A stretch of 64,000 nt of DNA from Ifrita kowaldi (Eukaryota; Chordata; Aves; Passeriformes; Cinclosomatidae). Positions 1-9,817 of the stretch are shown piece by piece. Position numbers and translations under genes: made by a program. The notes beneath the pieces are model-generated. The model saw only the letters and a list, made by a program, of their open reading frames with translations, was not told the DNA's origin and did not search any database. Numbering within the stretch: the first letter of the stretch is position 1; every line of letters starts with the position of its first letter. Location: positions 186,001-250,000 of the forward strand of contig VZRS01008362.1 in NCBI GenBank assembly GCA_013398055.1. Reading direction: 5' to 3'.

Positions 1-444
1 CAACTGGGCATTGAATGGGGCAAGAAGAACTTCTTAGGAATGAAAGGGAATTGGGAACCCTTTGCTGGAGCTTGAAAATCATTGATTTCCTCAAAGCAAG
101 GATACATAGGGCAGGGGAAAACTGTATATAATCCATTATTACTCCAGTTTTCTCTTCCCCAGTAGATGAATGTTCTCTGTTGAAAAAGGTTAAATAGTCA
201 ACTTAATTTTCTAGTAAAACTTTTAAAAAGTATTTAGCAAGCCTGTGATCACCGGTAATTTATTTTGCAGGAGACTGGAGACACAAGTAGACATATCTTT
301 CTCAAAGCTTTGACCAACTTAGGTATTAACAGGGGCTGTGAATTCACATTAAAAAAAGTCATTAACATTTTAGTAGCTCTTTCCAAACAAATTCTAAGGT
401 CCCAGGGTAGTTTCAAACCTAAAGTAAGCTTTCTCGATATGTGA
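1..444. other. AT-rich non-coding sequence, nothing recognised
   Basis: This stretch is plain AT-rich sequence with stops in every frame. I see no repeat family, splice-flanked open frame or RNA gene in it. It forms the left flank of the LTR that begins at 445. Confidence 0.6.
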
Positions 445-1001
445 TGTCATGGTTTAGCCCTAGCCAGCAAGTAAGCCCCACCCAGCTGCTCCATCACTCC
501 TCCCTGATGGGATGGGGGAGAGGATCAGAAGAGTTAAAACGAGAAAATTTGTGTGTTGTGATAAAGATAGCTGCACAGAGAGAGAAAAAACCATGCATGC
601 AAGCAAAGGAAAACAAGGAATTCATTCATGCCTTCCCATGGGCAGGCAGGTGTTCAGTCATCTCCACCACTAGGAAGAAAAATGCCATCATTCTGAGCCT
701 CTCCCCTCCTTTCCTCTTGCTCCCCCAGCTTTATGCCCTGAGTGCAATGCCATGTGGTCTGGGATATCCCTTGGGTCAGTTGGGGTCACCTGTCCTGACT
801 GTGTCCCCTCTCAACTCCTTGTGCCCCCCAGCCCACTCCTTGGTGTGTGAGAGGCAGAAAAGGCCCTGGCTCAGTGTAAATGCTCCCCAGTAACAAAGAT
901 ATCCCCCAAATTTTCCATGCTATTTCCATTACAAATCCAAAGCACAGCCCCATAGTAGCTACTGTGAAGAAAATGAACTCTATCCCAGCAAAACCAGCAC
1001 A
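445..1001 (-). mobile_element. Solo LTR of an avian endogenous retrovirus, minus orientation
   Basis: Read on the minus strand, this 557-base block starts with TGTGCTGGTTTTGCTGGGAT at 1001 and ends with GGCTAAACCATGACA at 445, so it has TG...CA LTR termini. Its general pattern (start motif, a GGGGACACAG-type segment near 800, a TATA-like CATAAAG at about 730-736, and a closing CTGGCTAGGGCTAAACC-type end) matches an LTR type I know to be widespread in bird genomes. I identify it from memory of the family, not from a search. No gag, pol or env-like frame lies on either side and no second LTR is seen, so it is most likely a solo LTR left by LTR-LTR recombination. The flanks (ATGTGA before 445, GATGAT after 1001) do not form a clean target-site duplication, which suggests age or slightly misplaced ends. 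Open frames inside it are incidental. Confidence 0.7.
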
Positions 1002-1210
1002 GATGATAAGTAAGAGAACTAACACGCAGTTAAAAAAAAATCCACTAAAACTCAGACAAACAACAAAAAAAGACCAAACAGAGCTAACACTACTTTTCAT
1101 ATCCAAGCTACAAAAGCTGTGTCATTTCACTTTCAGAAACAAAATTACACAAGACAGCTTGAGCCAATCTAACACCTTGTCACTGCTCCCTACTGCATGC
1201 TGTCTGTTTA
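1002..1210. other. A-rich flank of the LTR, nothing recognised
   Basis: A-rich sequence with a run of nine A at about 1032-1040. It contains no primer-binding site, polypurine tract or retroviral protein signal that would extend the LTR into a longer provirus. Confidence 0.5.
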
Positions 1211-1480
1211 CCTTGCTTTAGCTGTAACATATACCAGGCCTCTCCATGAGGCGATTTCAGATGGTTTTCTGCTGGGTTAGTGCAATCAGTTTTTCGAGCG
1301 ATGTCATGGGTAGAGCCTAAAAACGACCAGAATGACACCATGTGAAGGAGGGAGGAGCTGCTCCTGCAGCCATGTAAGAGGAAACCTCCCCATCCGGCAG
1401 CGGTCGTTTGTGGGACAGACTCAGGGTCTCAAATAATCCCAACTGGAGAGGAATCAGGTTATAATGGTTTGGACAACTTT
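1211..1480. other. CpG-bearing unique segment of unknown origin
   Basis: This segment is richer in GC than its surroundings and keeps several CpG pairs (near 1251, 1297-1300, 1324, 1395-1406), unlike the CpG-poor flanks. It has a sharp change in texture on the right, where the sequence becomes strongly AT-rich after about 1480. I cannot assign it to a repeat family, and no long frame crosses it. It could be an older LTR or interspersed repeat into whose neighbourhood the solo LTR inserted, or a conserved non-coding element. Confidence 0.3.
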
Positions 1481-2984
1481 AGTGCTCAGGATTTACAAGC
1501 TTGAGAGAGGCCTAAACAGATATAATGTTGATATAACTAGCGATGTAATGATCTAGATATAATAGATATAATATTCATTCTGATTACTAAATTACGTAGG
1601 ATTTATCATTTTACTAGTTGATCATAGTGTACAGAAAGAATATCAGGTTTTGTTGTCAAAATTTCAAGAACCCCTGAAGGCTGCTGTTGGTTAAAAGTAA
1701 TATGGCACTGCTGATCTCAGAAGTATGGCATGTCTATGATCTCAGAAGTGTGAAAAGTTAATTGTTATGAGTGTAGCAGAAATTGTGCTGCCTCTTCCAT
1801 CTCCAGCTCTCCAACGGCGAGAGCCTCCTCTGTTTTGTAAACATAAGACTGTGTCAGGTGCACAAACTGTAGGTTGAGCTGCATTCTTGCAATGCCACAA
1901 TGTGTAACCTCTTATCTTCCTACAGTTCTATACAGACTCAGGAATGGAGAAATCATGGGAAAAATTAAATAAAAAAATATTCTAGTAGGTAGAAAAAAAT
2001 ATTGATGAAAGGAGTATCTAGCTGTACATATTTATGTCTAGATATGTCTTTAATTGCTAAATTACCAACATTATTTTTTAAGATTATCTAGATTTTTTGT
2101 AAATGAAAGGAGAATAATTTATAAGATTTTATGTGAATGTTTTATTTATTATAAGTGAAATCAGAGTGTTATTAAACTTCTGTTGATACAGGGAAGGTGA
2201 GCTCACTAAATTCATATGACATTATTTAAAAGCTCTTAAAAGATACATGGTGGATTTCAGAGGAGTTTAGCTTCAGAATTTTTCTATTCTTACAGTATAG
2301 AAAAGCTGCAACAAGCAAAGATAGAAGATTATACCGAAATGGATTTCACTGAAGAGATTAAATCACAGGTTCCCATATTAATTTATTTACCTCATATCAG
2401 CACAGCTGAGGGTATACCTCTTCAGATTATGTCAGATCATGCATATCTCAAGAGCAAGGGCTCTCTTGTAGACCAGAGGACAGATCTTTTCAAAAATGCA
2501 AAATAAAGTAATGCGAATATGTCTGGGCACAGAGTGGGATAAAGAAGGCCAGTAACTGATGATGATGGAAAAAGTAATTGTAACTATGCATTTTTTCACT
2601 TTCTCAGTGGCTTCCTATTAAGATATTTGCATACTGAAAGGAAAGAAATGGGAATAAAGGCGGACACTGAAAGACAGTCAGATTCTTTAATACATCCTTG
2701 TTTTCTGAATCTCATTTTTATTGGCATACATACACGACTTTCTAAAAAGAAAAAACAATAGCCCAAATACTTGATTCATAGAAAAAATTCTCATTTTCTC
2801 TATGAATAATGGTCTTGATCCCATATAAATCCAAATAACATCCCCTGGACTATAGTGCAGAAATATTTCAGAGGGAAGGTCACCTTTCATATGCATCTCT
2901 TGGAGATACACACAAAAAAAGGCACAAAGAAATCTCAAAATCCACTGCTTAATCAACCATTTTGCTTCACAGAAGCAATCATAC
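1481..2984. other. AT-rich non-coding sequence
   Basis: Very AT-rich sequence with GATATAAT-like near-repeats at about 1520-1575 and many A/T runs. No exon, RNA gene or recognisable transposon was seen apart from the short direct repeat listed separately. Confidence 0.6.
1713..1752 (+). repeat. Imperfect 15-base direct repeat, period 25
   Basis: GATCTCAGAAGTATG at 1713 recurs as GATCTCAGAAGTGTG at 1738 with one mismatch. This is two copies only, probably a small local duplication. Confidence 0.7.
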
Positions 2985-3115
2985 CTGAAAATCACCACGT
3001 CTATTTCAATCATCAGGTGGATGTAGCAGTTCCCACAGGCAGAGTCGGTCCTCTTTCCCTCCGTGGAACTCCATAACGTGCAGCACAGATGCCTGGCATA
3101 AGCCTCCAGAACATT
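2985..3115 (-). CDS. Possible internal exon, cysteine-rich, unrecognised (speculative)
   Basis: On the minus strand a 131-base segment is bounded by an acceptor-like CTGTGTCAG (AG at 3117-3116, after a fair TTTTTAC...TATGTCTG tract) and a strong donor-like TTTTCAG|GTATGA (intron would start at 2984). It is open in one frame that continues on both sides, from 3154 to 2687, about 155 codons; this is one of the longest open stretches in the window. The encoded segment carries four cysteines close together (CC, then AC and NC spaced about 16-19 residues later) followed by a hydrophobic tail. I do not recognise the family. An open frame of this length can occur by chance in 64 kb, and the frame reading straight through the putative donor weakens the exon model. 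Confidence is low. Confidence 0.2.
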
Positions 3116-4941
3116 CTGACACAGACATATTTGTAAAAACGAAGTAAACCCCACTCCCCAGCTGGGAAAAACAATTTCAACATTTTCAGGATTCTACAAA
3201 GGCTTATTTTCTCATTTAAAGCTGTAAGTAGCTAAGTACACATGCATCTTGGCAAGTGGAGGCTTTTTGCATTTTTTTAACAACACCTGCAAAAAGAAAG
3301 AGAAGAATGACAAACTAAAGTATGTGTGGGTTGATCACATGTTAGAGGAATGGTTTTACATCCACTCTATTATTTTTAAGAAATGAATTCATTTTGATTT
3401 AAAGTGATAAATACCCCTTTCAAAGAAAACTTCGGCAGAAAATATCGTTTCGATTTCTATCTTCTAAAGTTATTTTACTCTGAACTATTTCACTGCAAAA
3501 TTACTGCAAACAGAATTTTACAGTAACCCAAACTAAAATATTTATTATATGCAACTGATAGTGTGTGACCTATTTCTATATAGGTCTTCACTTTGCTCAC
3601 CTATCACCTCAAGATACATCAAGAATTTTTTGCTTTTATCTTTCACTGAACATGCCCTAAACCAGAAGGCACTTATATAAATCAGAATGATCAAGAAATG
3701 TGTTTGAAGTTCAACATTTTTAGCATCTCTGATATAGTTTGTCCATATTAATATTAAAATGAAACAATCTCAGTGAACTACAGTTCAATTTATGGAATAA
3801 TTTAACTCCATAAATATTTTAGTAAACACATTATTAGCTGCCTTACGTAGCTTATCTATTTGTGTGATCAAATTAATTCTAATGCTCTGGAAAAATCTGT
3901 ATCCTTCTGAATTGAATGATTGGTCCTGCTTAATGATATATTCTCTGTTATAGAATTACAGTCACCTTGTTTTGTGCCTTAAAAACAATGCAGGAATTCA
4001 CTGCCGATATGCAATCGCTTTGCTGTGCCAGAAACCTAAATCGGAAACACAAACTCTTCCAGATATTTAGTCCACAAGTTGCTCTAAATCTAGAGCACAG
4101 GGTATTAAATTATTAAATATTCAGATGGAAAATTTCTGATGTACTAGACTGGGAGTGAAGAGATTCGAGTTCTGCCTGTTTCTCTGTCACTTTAGATGCA
4201 TTCCTGATTACTGATGTTGCTTGCCTGACATGTCCTGTATATGCAGTATGAAAAGAGTCATGCTAGCTCCTCAGGAAGGAACCCTGATGGCATTTACAGC
4301 TCTTGATTCCAAAACGGGTTCCATATCCAGTTGTTACATGAGCATCTCAGATACAAAAGAAAACCAAACAAAGAAACACCCAAACATTCCAAAAAAAGAT
4401 ACTGCAAATCTAAATCAAAACGTGATATCTGCTCAAAAATCATTTTCTATTTGACATTGTCATATTTACCTTTCTTCCATAACCCAGCAGGCAATCAATA
4501 ATTAAAAAGATAAATAAATCAGTATGTTCTTGTAAGTGAAGCATTAGCTCATTACCCTTTTTTTAACTTTATTTACCATCACTTGGAAGACCTGGTCCTT
4601 TCTTTCACTAAGTTCAGTCTCCTGAAAGTGATGTTTCTTTCATTTACTAATCTGACACATGAACAAATAGATGCTGTGATAATTGTTAGGATGCTCCAAG
4701 GGAAGATCATGAATTCCAGAACAAAACAGCAGGGTAAGAACTCCTAAGTGTCTATCCTGCTTAATGTCCTTGGCAATAAAAAGGACAAATTACAAACCAG
4801 AAAATTTTGATATGGGATTTACTGGTTTTTTGCACAATGCTTTTGGTTTCACTTGTGCCCCCCCTCCTTCCCTAAAGCTATCCTCAACTCTTTAACCTTT
4901 AGAAATGGTACAACCCAGTTCCAGACTGCCTGCAGAGTCAT
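3116..4941. other. AT-rich non-coding sequence, nothing recognised
   Basis: No repeat family, exon with splice signals, or RNA gene was recognised. The only open frame above 70 codons (4221-4454, plus) shows no coding texture or splice context. Confidence 0.55.
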
Positions 4942-5490
4942 GGGAACAGAGAATGGTTTAGGTTGGAAAGAACCTTAAAGATGATCCAGTCCTAACCCTC
5001 CTGACATGGGCAGAGATACCTTCCACTAGACCAGGTTTCTCAGAGCTCAGTCCAACCTTGCCTTCAACTCTTCCAGAGATGGAGCAGCCACAGCATCCCT
5101 GGACAATCTGTGCCAGTGCCTCGCTGCCCTCACAGTAAATACTTTTTTCCTAATACGTAATTGTAATCTACTGTCTTTCTGAACAAAGCCATTCCCTCCT
5201 TCCCCTATCACTACAGGAACCTATAAAAAGTCCCTCCCCACCTCCCTTTAAAGCCCACTTCAGATACTGGAATGCTGCCATGAGGTCTCCCCACAGCCTT
5301 CTCTTCTCTAGGATGAAGAACCTCAGGTCTCTCAGCCTTTCCTCACAGGAGAGGTGCTCCAACCCTCTGATCATCTCTGTGGCTTCCTCTGGACTCACTC
5401 CAACTGGTCCACATCCTTCCTGTGCCAAGGAGCACAGAGCTGGATGCGGTACTCCAGCTGGGCTACTTGTGAGAGCAGAGTAGAGGGACA
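4942..5490 (-). mobile_element. CR1 LINE, 5'-truncated 3' fragment, minus orientation
   Basis: The plus strand begins with the reverse complement of the CR1 3' end: an octamer-like remnant (GAACAGAGAATGG), then GGTTTAGGTTGGAAAGAACC and the ATGATCCAGTCC segment typical of avian CR1. Read on the minus strand, the upstream part encodes the end of the CR1 ORF2 reverse-transcriptase protein, including EMIRGLEHLSCEERLRDL, then LEKRRLWGDLMAAFQYLK. It stops at about 5490 after the AGAGCAGAGTAGAGGGAC segment, so the copy is 5'-truncated at roughly 550 bases, as most CR1 copies are. A small indel-rich part near 5140-5170 has lost the frame. It cannot be mobile. Confidence 0.93.
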
Positions 5491-5650
5491 AAGAACCACT
5501 GGTCACAATTCTTTCAATGCCATAAAAAAGCGTCTTCAGAACTGGAATACCTTCAGCAGTGACAACTTTCAGAAATACATCATGTTCAGATGGAATCTCA
5601 AGGGCAGAAGTGAAAGAGGCAGTTGCAGTTCTACCTTCAATCATCATGGA
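5491..5650 (-). other. Open, protein-like segment abutting the CR1 5' break (unrecognised)
   Basis: The minus-strand frame of the CR1 tail stays open upstream of the CR1 sequence for about 55 codons, to a stop just above 5650. The codons read as a plausible mixed-composition peptide (it contains IPSEHDVFLKVV and GIPVLKTLFYGIERIV) rather than the Lys/Asn/Phe-rich output usual for AT-rich noise. It does not match any part of CR1 that I know, so it is target-site DNA. Splice signals are weak: the upstream CAG|GTGAGG at about 5662 reads as a donor, not an acceptor. It may be chance, or a relic exon disrupted by the CR1 insertion. Confidence 0.15.
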
Positions 5651-8600
5651 AGATTCTCCTCACCTGATTTATAGTCATTCCAAACCTCCCTTGACTTATT
5701 ACCTTTGTGGGGTTTTTCTCAGGGGCTGCCTAAGAAAGGTCAATTTCTGCATCTGACAACCAGCTGTTCAGCAACAGAGAACAAATGAGATGGGCTTAGC
5801 CCGCTTTTGAATGAGTTATCCTGGAAGTAAACCAGAAGGGAAGAATAATGGCTGTAATTGGTGTGCATCAACCACTTTTGCCCATCCATCCTGAGTGGTG
5901 GAAAAGGAGGGAGGAAAACTGTCCCTCCTGCAAGGTTCAAAGGTTCCCCCACTTCCTTTGCCTGATTGAGGAGTATCTCAGTGCTGCCAGTGCCACATTG
6001 CAGAGGGCGAGGGGAAGAATAAAGCTGCCCACATCTCCTTCACAGGCCTGATAGTGAACTTAAGCCTAGACCACCCCCGAAGTACCTCAGGAAGGCTGCG
6101 TGTTACACCCATTGCAGTGGCCTCCCTCAGAATGGATTTTAGCAAGAAACACTGCAGCCACTGCTGCACTCTCACCTTGGAAGTATTCCAAGGTGATCCT
6201 GGAATCTATGGTAGTGAGAGGTTTTCCATAAGCTCTAATAATTGTTTTCTTTATGCACAGCAGCTGATGGCTCACCTAATCAATTCCCCGTCAAACACAG
6301 CTCTGTGAATGAGACTTTACTTCAAAAGTCACGAGGCAAAATCTCTCTTACTTGGCTTTAGAGTTTCTCTGACAGTGAAGGTTTTCCTCTGCATAGTATC
6401 TGCAGCACTTGTTACACAAACAAAAAATCACAGATTGATAAGACTTGACTTATTAATTGTGCAAAGGGACCAATTATAATAGATTATTAGGATGAACCTT
6501 TGTCCCTGTAGATGTTGAGACTAGAATCACAGGAAGTCAAATATTATGACAACTATTCTTTTGGGCTTGGATAGGAGCTTGGAAGTTATTGAAATAAAAT
6601 ATGAATGGCTAGACATGCATATAATATAATTAAATGTATTAAAGTAATGCAGAAGTTCCCAAAATATGACTCATACTTCCGAGCTACCAACAAAGGAAAA
6701 GAACTGCTGCTGCTGGAAGGAGCAGTTGACAAAAAGAGTCACTACACAAAAGCAACCCAAATAAACAGATAATAATCTCAAATGAGAAAGCTTGCAGCTG
6801 GATTCTTCTATCAGTTCATGACTAAGTAGCATAATAGGCAGGAGAAATGTGAAACAGAATTCTTTGGCTTGTACTTCAAAATATTAGAAAGGATTTCAAG
6901 TACTGAAGACGTTGCTGAGACAAAAGAAGCCTGTGGTCTGTATTATCATAATGCATCAAATTAAAAAGTTATAGGTTATTATATGTCACAATTAAAGTCA
7001 AAAACAATCCTGCAGCTCGCCTGACACCTTGTAATTAACTAAAATTTTGCTAGTATAAACTGATTTCTCTACATGTAAATCTTAAGTGTGTGGAATCACA
7101 AACCAGTGTGGTCCCAGCAGGCATGTTCAGTCTGTAGCACCATGACCACCTAATGTCAAGCAATATACAAAACATTACTCACAGGACAGTGCTATTTCGA
7201 TGCAGTGTGTACATTGATGCATTTTTTAAATAATGAAATAATTTTAGTACATACACCTTGCCAATGCTTGTGTTTCAATGGCTCAATATGCATTTTTATT
7301 CCTTTGTGGCTGCATTACTTCTATTTAGATGACACTTCATGGGCACACCAGTCCAAAAAGCAGAGATTTCTCTGCAGAACTCTGTGATAGACAACAAAAA
7401 ATATACTATCTCTAGGGTAAAATAGAAAATGAAAGCTAGAAAGATGTAAATATAGTCAGAAAGTGGCATGAGTTTATTGGACCTAGCCATGTAATTCCTG
7501 TCAACAATTTGGACATACATTCCAATGGCATAAATGATCCAGTAACAGCATCTGGTTTTAACTTGTTTTGCTCAATAGGCATATAAATGCATTTCTGAAT
7601 AGGAAACTATGAATTTTTTCCTATTATCTTTTCTCATATGCAAATAGTTCTGAGAAACAGGCTGCGTTCTGAAAATAAAATTTATTTAGAACCTTGTAAA
7701 AGTTCTCTATAAAATGTAAAGGAAGAGTCTGATTAATCTAAGAGGATTTATGAATATTTCCTTAAGTATTTTTCTTTCTCATTGCTAACTGTGAGCTTTA
7801 GTGACCATAAACCATACATCTAAAAGAAAGGCCTGAAGGTTTCATATACCCAGTTTTACTCTGACTTACAATTTTATCAAAAATGAATTTCAGGATTTCT
7901 GAAGAAACTGCATGGACAAATATAGCACAAGCTTTTATTAGAAAATGGTAATGGGCATAGTATAATCTTATCTCATTTATCTTGACATTCTTGTACCTTT
8001 TTTCTGCTCCCATGTACATGACAATTACCTTTTGTTACTGCTGTTGCTGTGAGTAAGACAATAGAGGTCACTGCTGATAGTGTAAGTTGAGAGTTGGCCT
8101 GAGCTTCCCTTCTTGAGGAGACACTATCATCTGTCCTTTTCAGAAAAAAAGGAAATGCTGACATTCTGTAAACAAAATCAACTGACTAAGCTGACAGCCC
8201 CTACAGTGTTCTGTATTGAAAGATGCTTAAAAGCTATTATCTGATGAACATTTGTGAAAAAATAAATATTACGATACGTAGCATTATTTTACTGTTTTAG
8301 AGAGGATATTTGCATATGGCAGAGACAGGGAGGTTTGTACACAATGTGAAGCTGACATGTTGGCATCACTGAAAAGATAGGGACTAGTCACTTTTGAAAG
8401 GTCATTCTTCAAAGGAAATTATTTTTCTCTGTTATCTCGCACACAATTGTTTAGTTTTCAAACTTTCCAAAGGCGTTCATATTTCAGTATAATCACAATA
8501 GTGCATTCCATTAGCTATGAAAAAGATTAAGAATGACCTTTCATCAGGCAAAAGACACAGCACAACTGGCAGCTTTATGTATTTATTTTCAATTAGATAT

Positions 8601-8917
8601 AAAAATGCAGCAACATTCCAATTTTCAGCTACATTCTTGCACAAAGGCAGGCATTTCAGACTATGCAAGTACTAAGAAAGTGTGAACATTAAATGTAAAA
8701 CAAATGCATATGAAAAAGTGAGGAATATTTAAAGAAAGAAATGAAAATTGGTTGTGGCAGCAGTGGGAAGATAGAGTGTATTTAAACAAACAAACAAAGC
8801 AAGAAAGTAAACATCTGTTTATGGTCATTGCCTACAGAACCCGCCCTTTTTCATCAAGATGTTTTCTTGTTTATACCTTTTCTAGGTACTTGTAGCATTC
8901 AAGTAGGAAAAGCCAAA
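5651..8917. other. AT-rich non-coding sequence
   Basis: Apart from the inverted repeat at 6173-6195, I see only unique AT-rich sequence, short A/T runs and an AAAC-type run near 8785-8798. Open frames of 60-85 codons on both strands near 5850-6310 overlap each other and lack splice context. No RNA gene was recognised. Confidence 0.55.
6173..6195. repeat. Perfect 10-base inverted repeat with 3-base loop
   Basis: CACCTTGGAA, then GTA, then TTCCAAGGTG. This forms a perfect hairpin or a dyad-symmetric protein-binding site. It sits in a slightly GC-richer stretch outside any recognised repeat. Confidence 0.8.
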
Positions 8918-9093
8918 CCCGACTGGCAAATATCCTTTATTCATGCTCTGTCAGAACAGGCTTGATTAGTCATGTTATCTTCATTATCAGCCGCTCCTAA
9001 ACTACAGATTTGGTGAGGCGTGGGCTGAGGGTTCCCGGCACGTTGGTCTGGATGACCTCTTCTTGCCCCCCGGGGTCTCTTTCCAGTAGATAC
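8918..9093 (-). ncRNA. Candidate terminal exon (lncRNA or 3' end of an unrecognised gene)
   Basis: On the minus strand, a long pyrimidine tract (about 9140-9097, rich in TCTC, TTTCCCC and CTCTCCC) leads into CAGACAG with AG at 9095-9094, an excellent 3' splice site. The 100 bases after it are GC-rich and hold five or so CpG pairs, in contrast to the AT-rich flanks. An AATAAA follows (complement of 8936-8941) with a G/T-rich stretch just beyond, so cleavage near 8918 is plausible. Three frames are possible. One ends within about 30 codons at the TAG near 9002. Another stays open to a TGA that overlaps the AATAAA, giving a short basic tail with TGKRPRGARRGHPDQRAG. I recognise neither peptide, so a non-coding transcript is equally likely and I file it as ncRNA. 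No upstream exon is established. Confidence 0.3.
8936..8941 (-). terminator. Possible poly(A) signal AATAAA
   Basis: Minus-strand AATAAA lies about 155 bases downstream of the strong acceptor at 9094. GGGTTTGGCTTTTCC, G/T-rich, lies 15-30 bases further on. The hexamer alone is common in AT-rich DNA, and the context is what makes it notable. Confidence 0.3.
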
Positions 9094-9661
9094 CTGTCTG
9101 GGAGAGGATAGGAACAGAGAGGGGAAAGAGAGGAATGGTGTACACTTAACTCTTGTCACACAGGTCACAACTTCCAATTTCAGGTTGTATCTGCAGAGCT
9201 ATAGCTGCTCCAAAACCTTTCAGAAAACACAGGGTACTCACACAATTTAGCTGTGGTGGCATGAAGTTAATTTTTGGCAATACTCAGAGCTTCATTGATC
9301 TTTACTCTATAAGCAGCTATCACTGCAGCAAAGACATGCTAAAGAGTTTGGTTATGAAATCCTTCTGGGTCCCACCAGATTCATCTCATCCAGCCTGCAG
9401 TCTTCTCTCCAATCCTCAGCTTTCTCTCCCTTATTAAAGAGTTCAGCCATAGGCAGGGTAGGGAGATTCCTTGAAGAAAATAACTTGGGTTAGTTTGTAG
9501 CTCCAAGCTTTTCTGGAAGAGACACTACACCCATTCAAAGAAGAGAATATTATTATATAAATCTCAGTGAAGCAGTGGTCAGATTGAATCTTGAGGTACA
9601 AACTTTCATGTACTATGACCTGCACAGCAGGATTGACCCTAAACCTACTGAACTTGTTTGA
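9094..9661. other. Segment between two exon-like CpG-rich pockets
   Basis: This would be intron if the 8918-9093 exon is real. On the minus strand it includes the pyrimidine tract (9097-9140) and a consensus-like donor TGT|GTGAGTACC at about 9240, but I cannot define a convincing exon ending there. No repeat family was recognised. Confidence 0.35.
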
Positions 9662-9817
9662 TTAATACCCCCTGAAGACCATCAGTGGCCACTGCAAGGA
9701 GCTCTGCTCGTTGTCTTTGGGTTCGTGCAGAGTGTGATGAGCACATTCCGTGACGTGGGAGCCAGTGCCAGCCGCGTAGGACTTGTCACTGCTTCCTGGG
9801 TTAATCTTGCAACAGTT
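9662..9817 (-). CDS. CpG-rich open segment of 51 codons, unrecognised (possible exon or relic)
   Basis: The minus strand is open from 9817 to a TAA at 9662-9664, with no ATG at its start. The central 80 bases carry six CpG pairs, and the peptide has exon-like composition (it includes SSDKSYAAGTGSHVTE and HEPKDNEQSSLQWP). It lies 570 bases upstream, on the same strand, of the candidate terminal exon at 8918-9093. Against it, the sequence above 9800 has no good pyrimidine tract or acceptor, and the frame ends in a stop without a clear donor. It could be an old exon, a relic of an inserted sequence, or chance. Confidence 0.2.
   Translation of the reverse strand, partial: NCCKINPGSSDKSYAAGTGSHVTECAHHTLHEPKDNEQSSLQWPLMVFRGY

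Noticed and set aside
5168..5650. 160-codon minus-strand frame read as a host gene
   Set aside because: Most of it is the CR1 ORF2 tail; only the last 55 codons are non-CR1, and these are reported separately as speculative.
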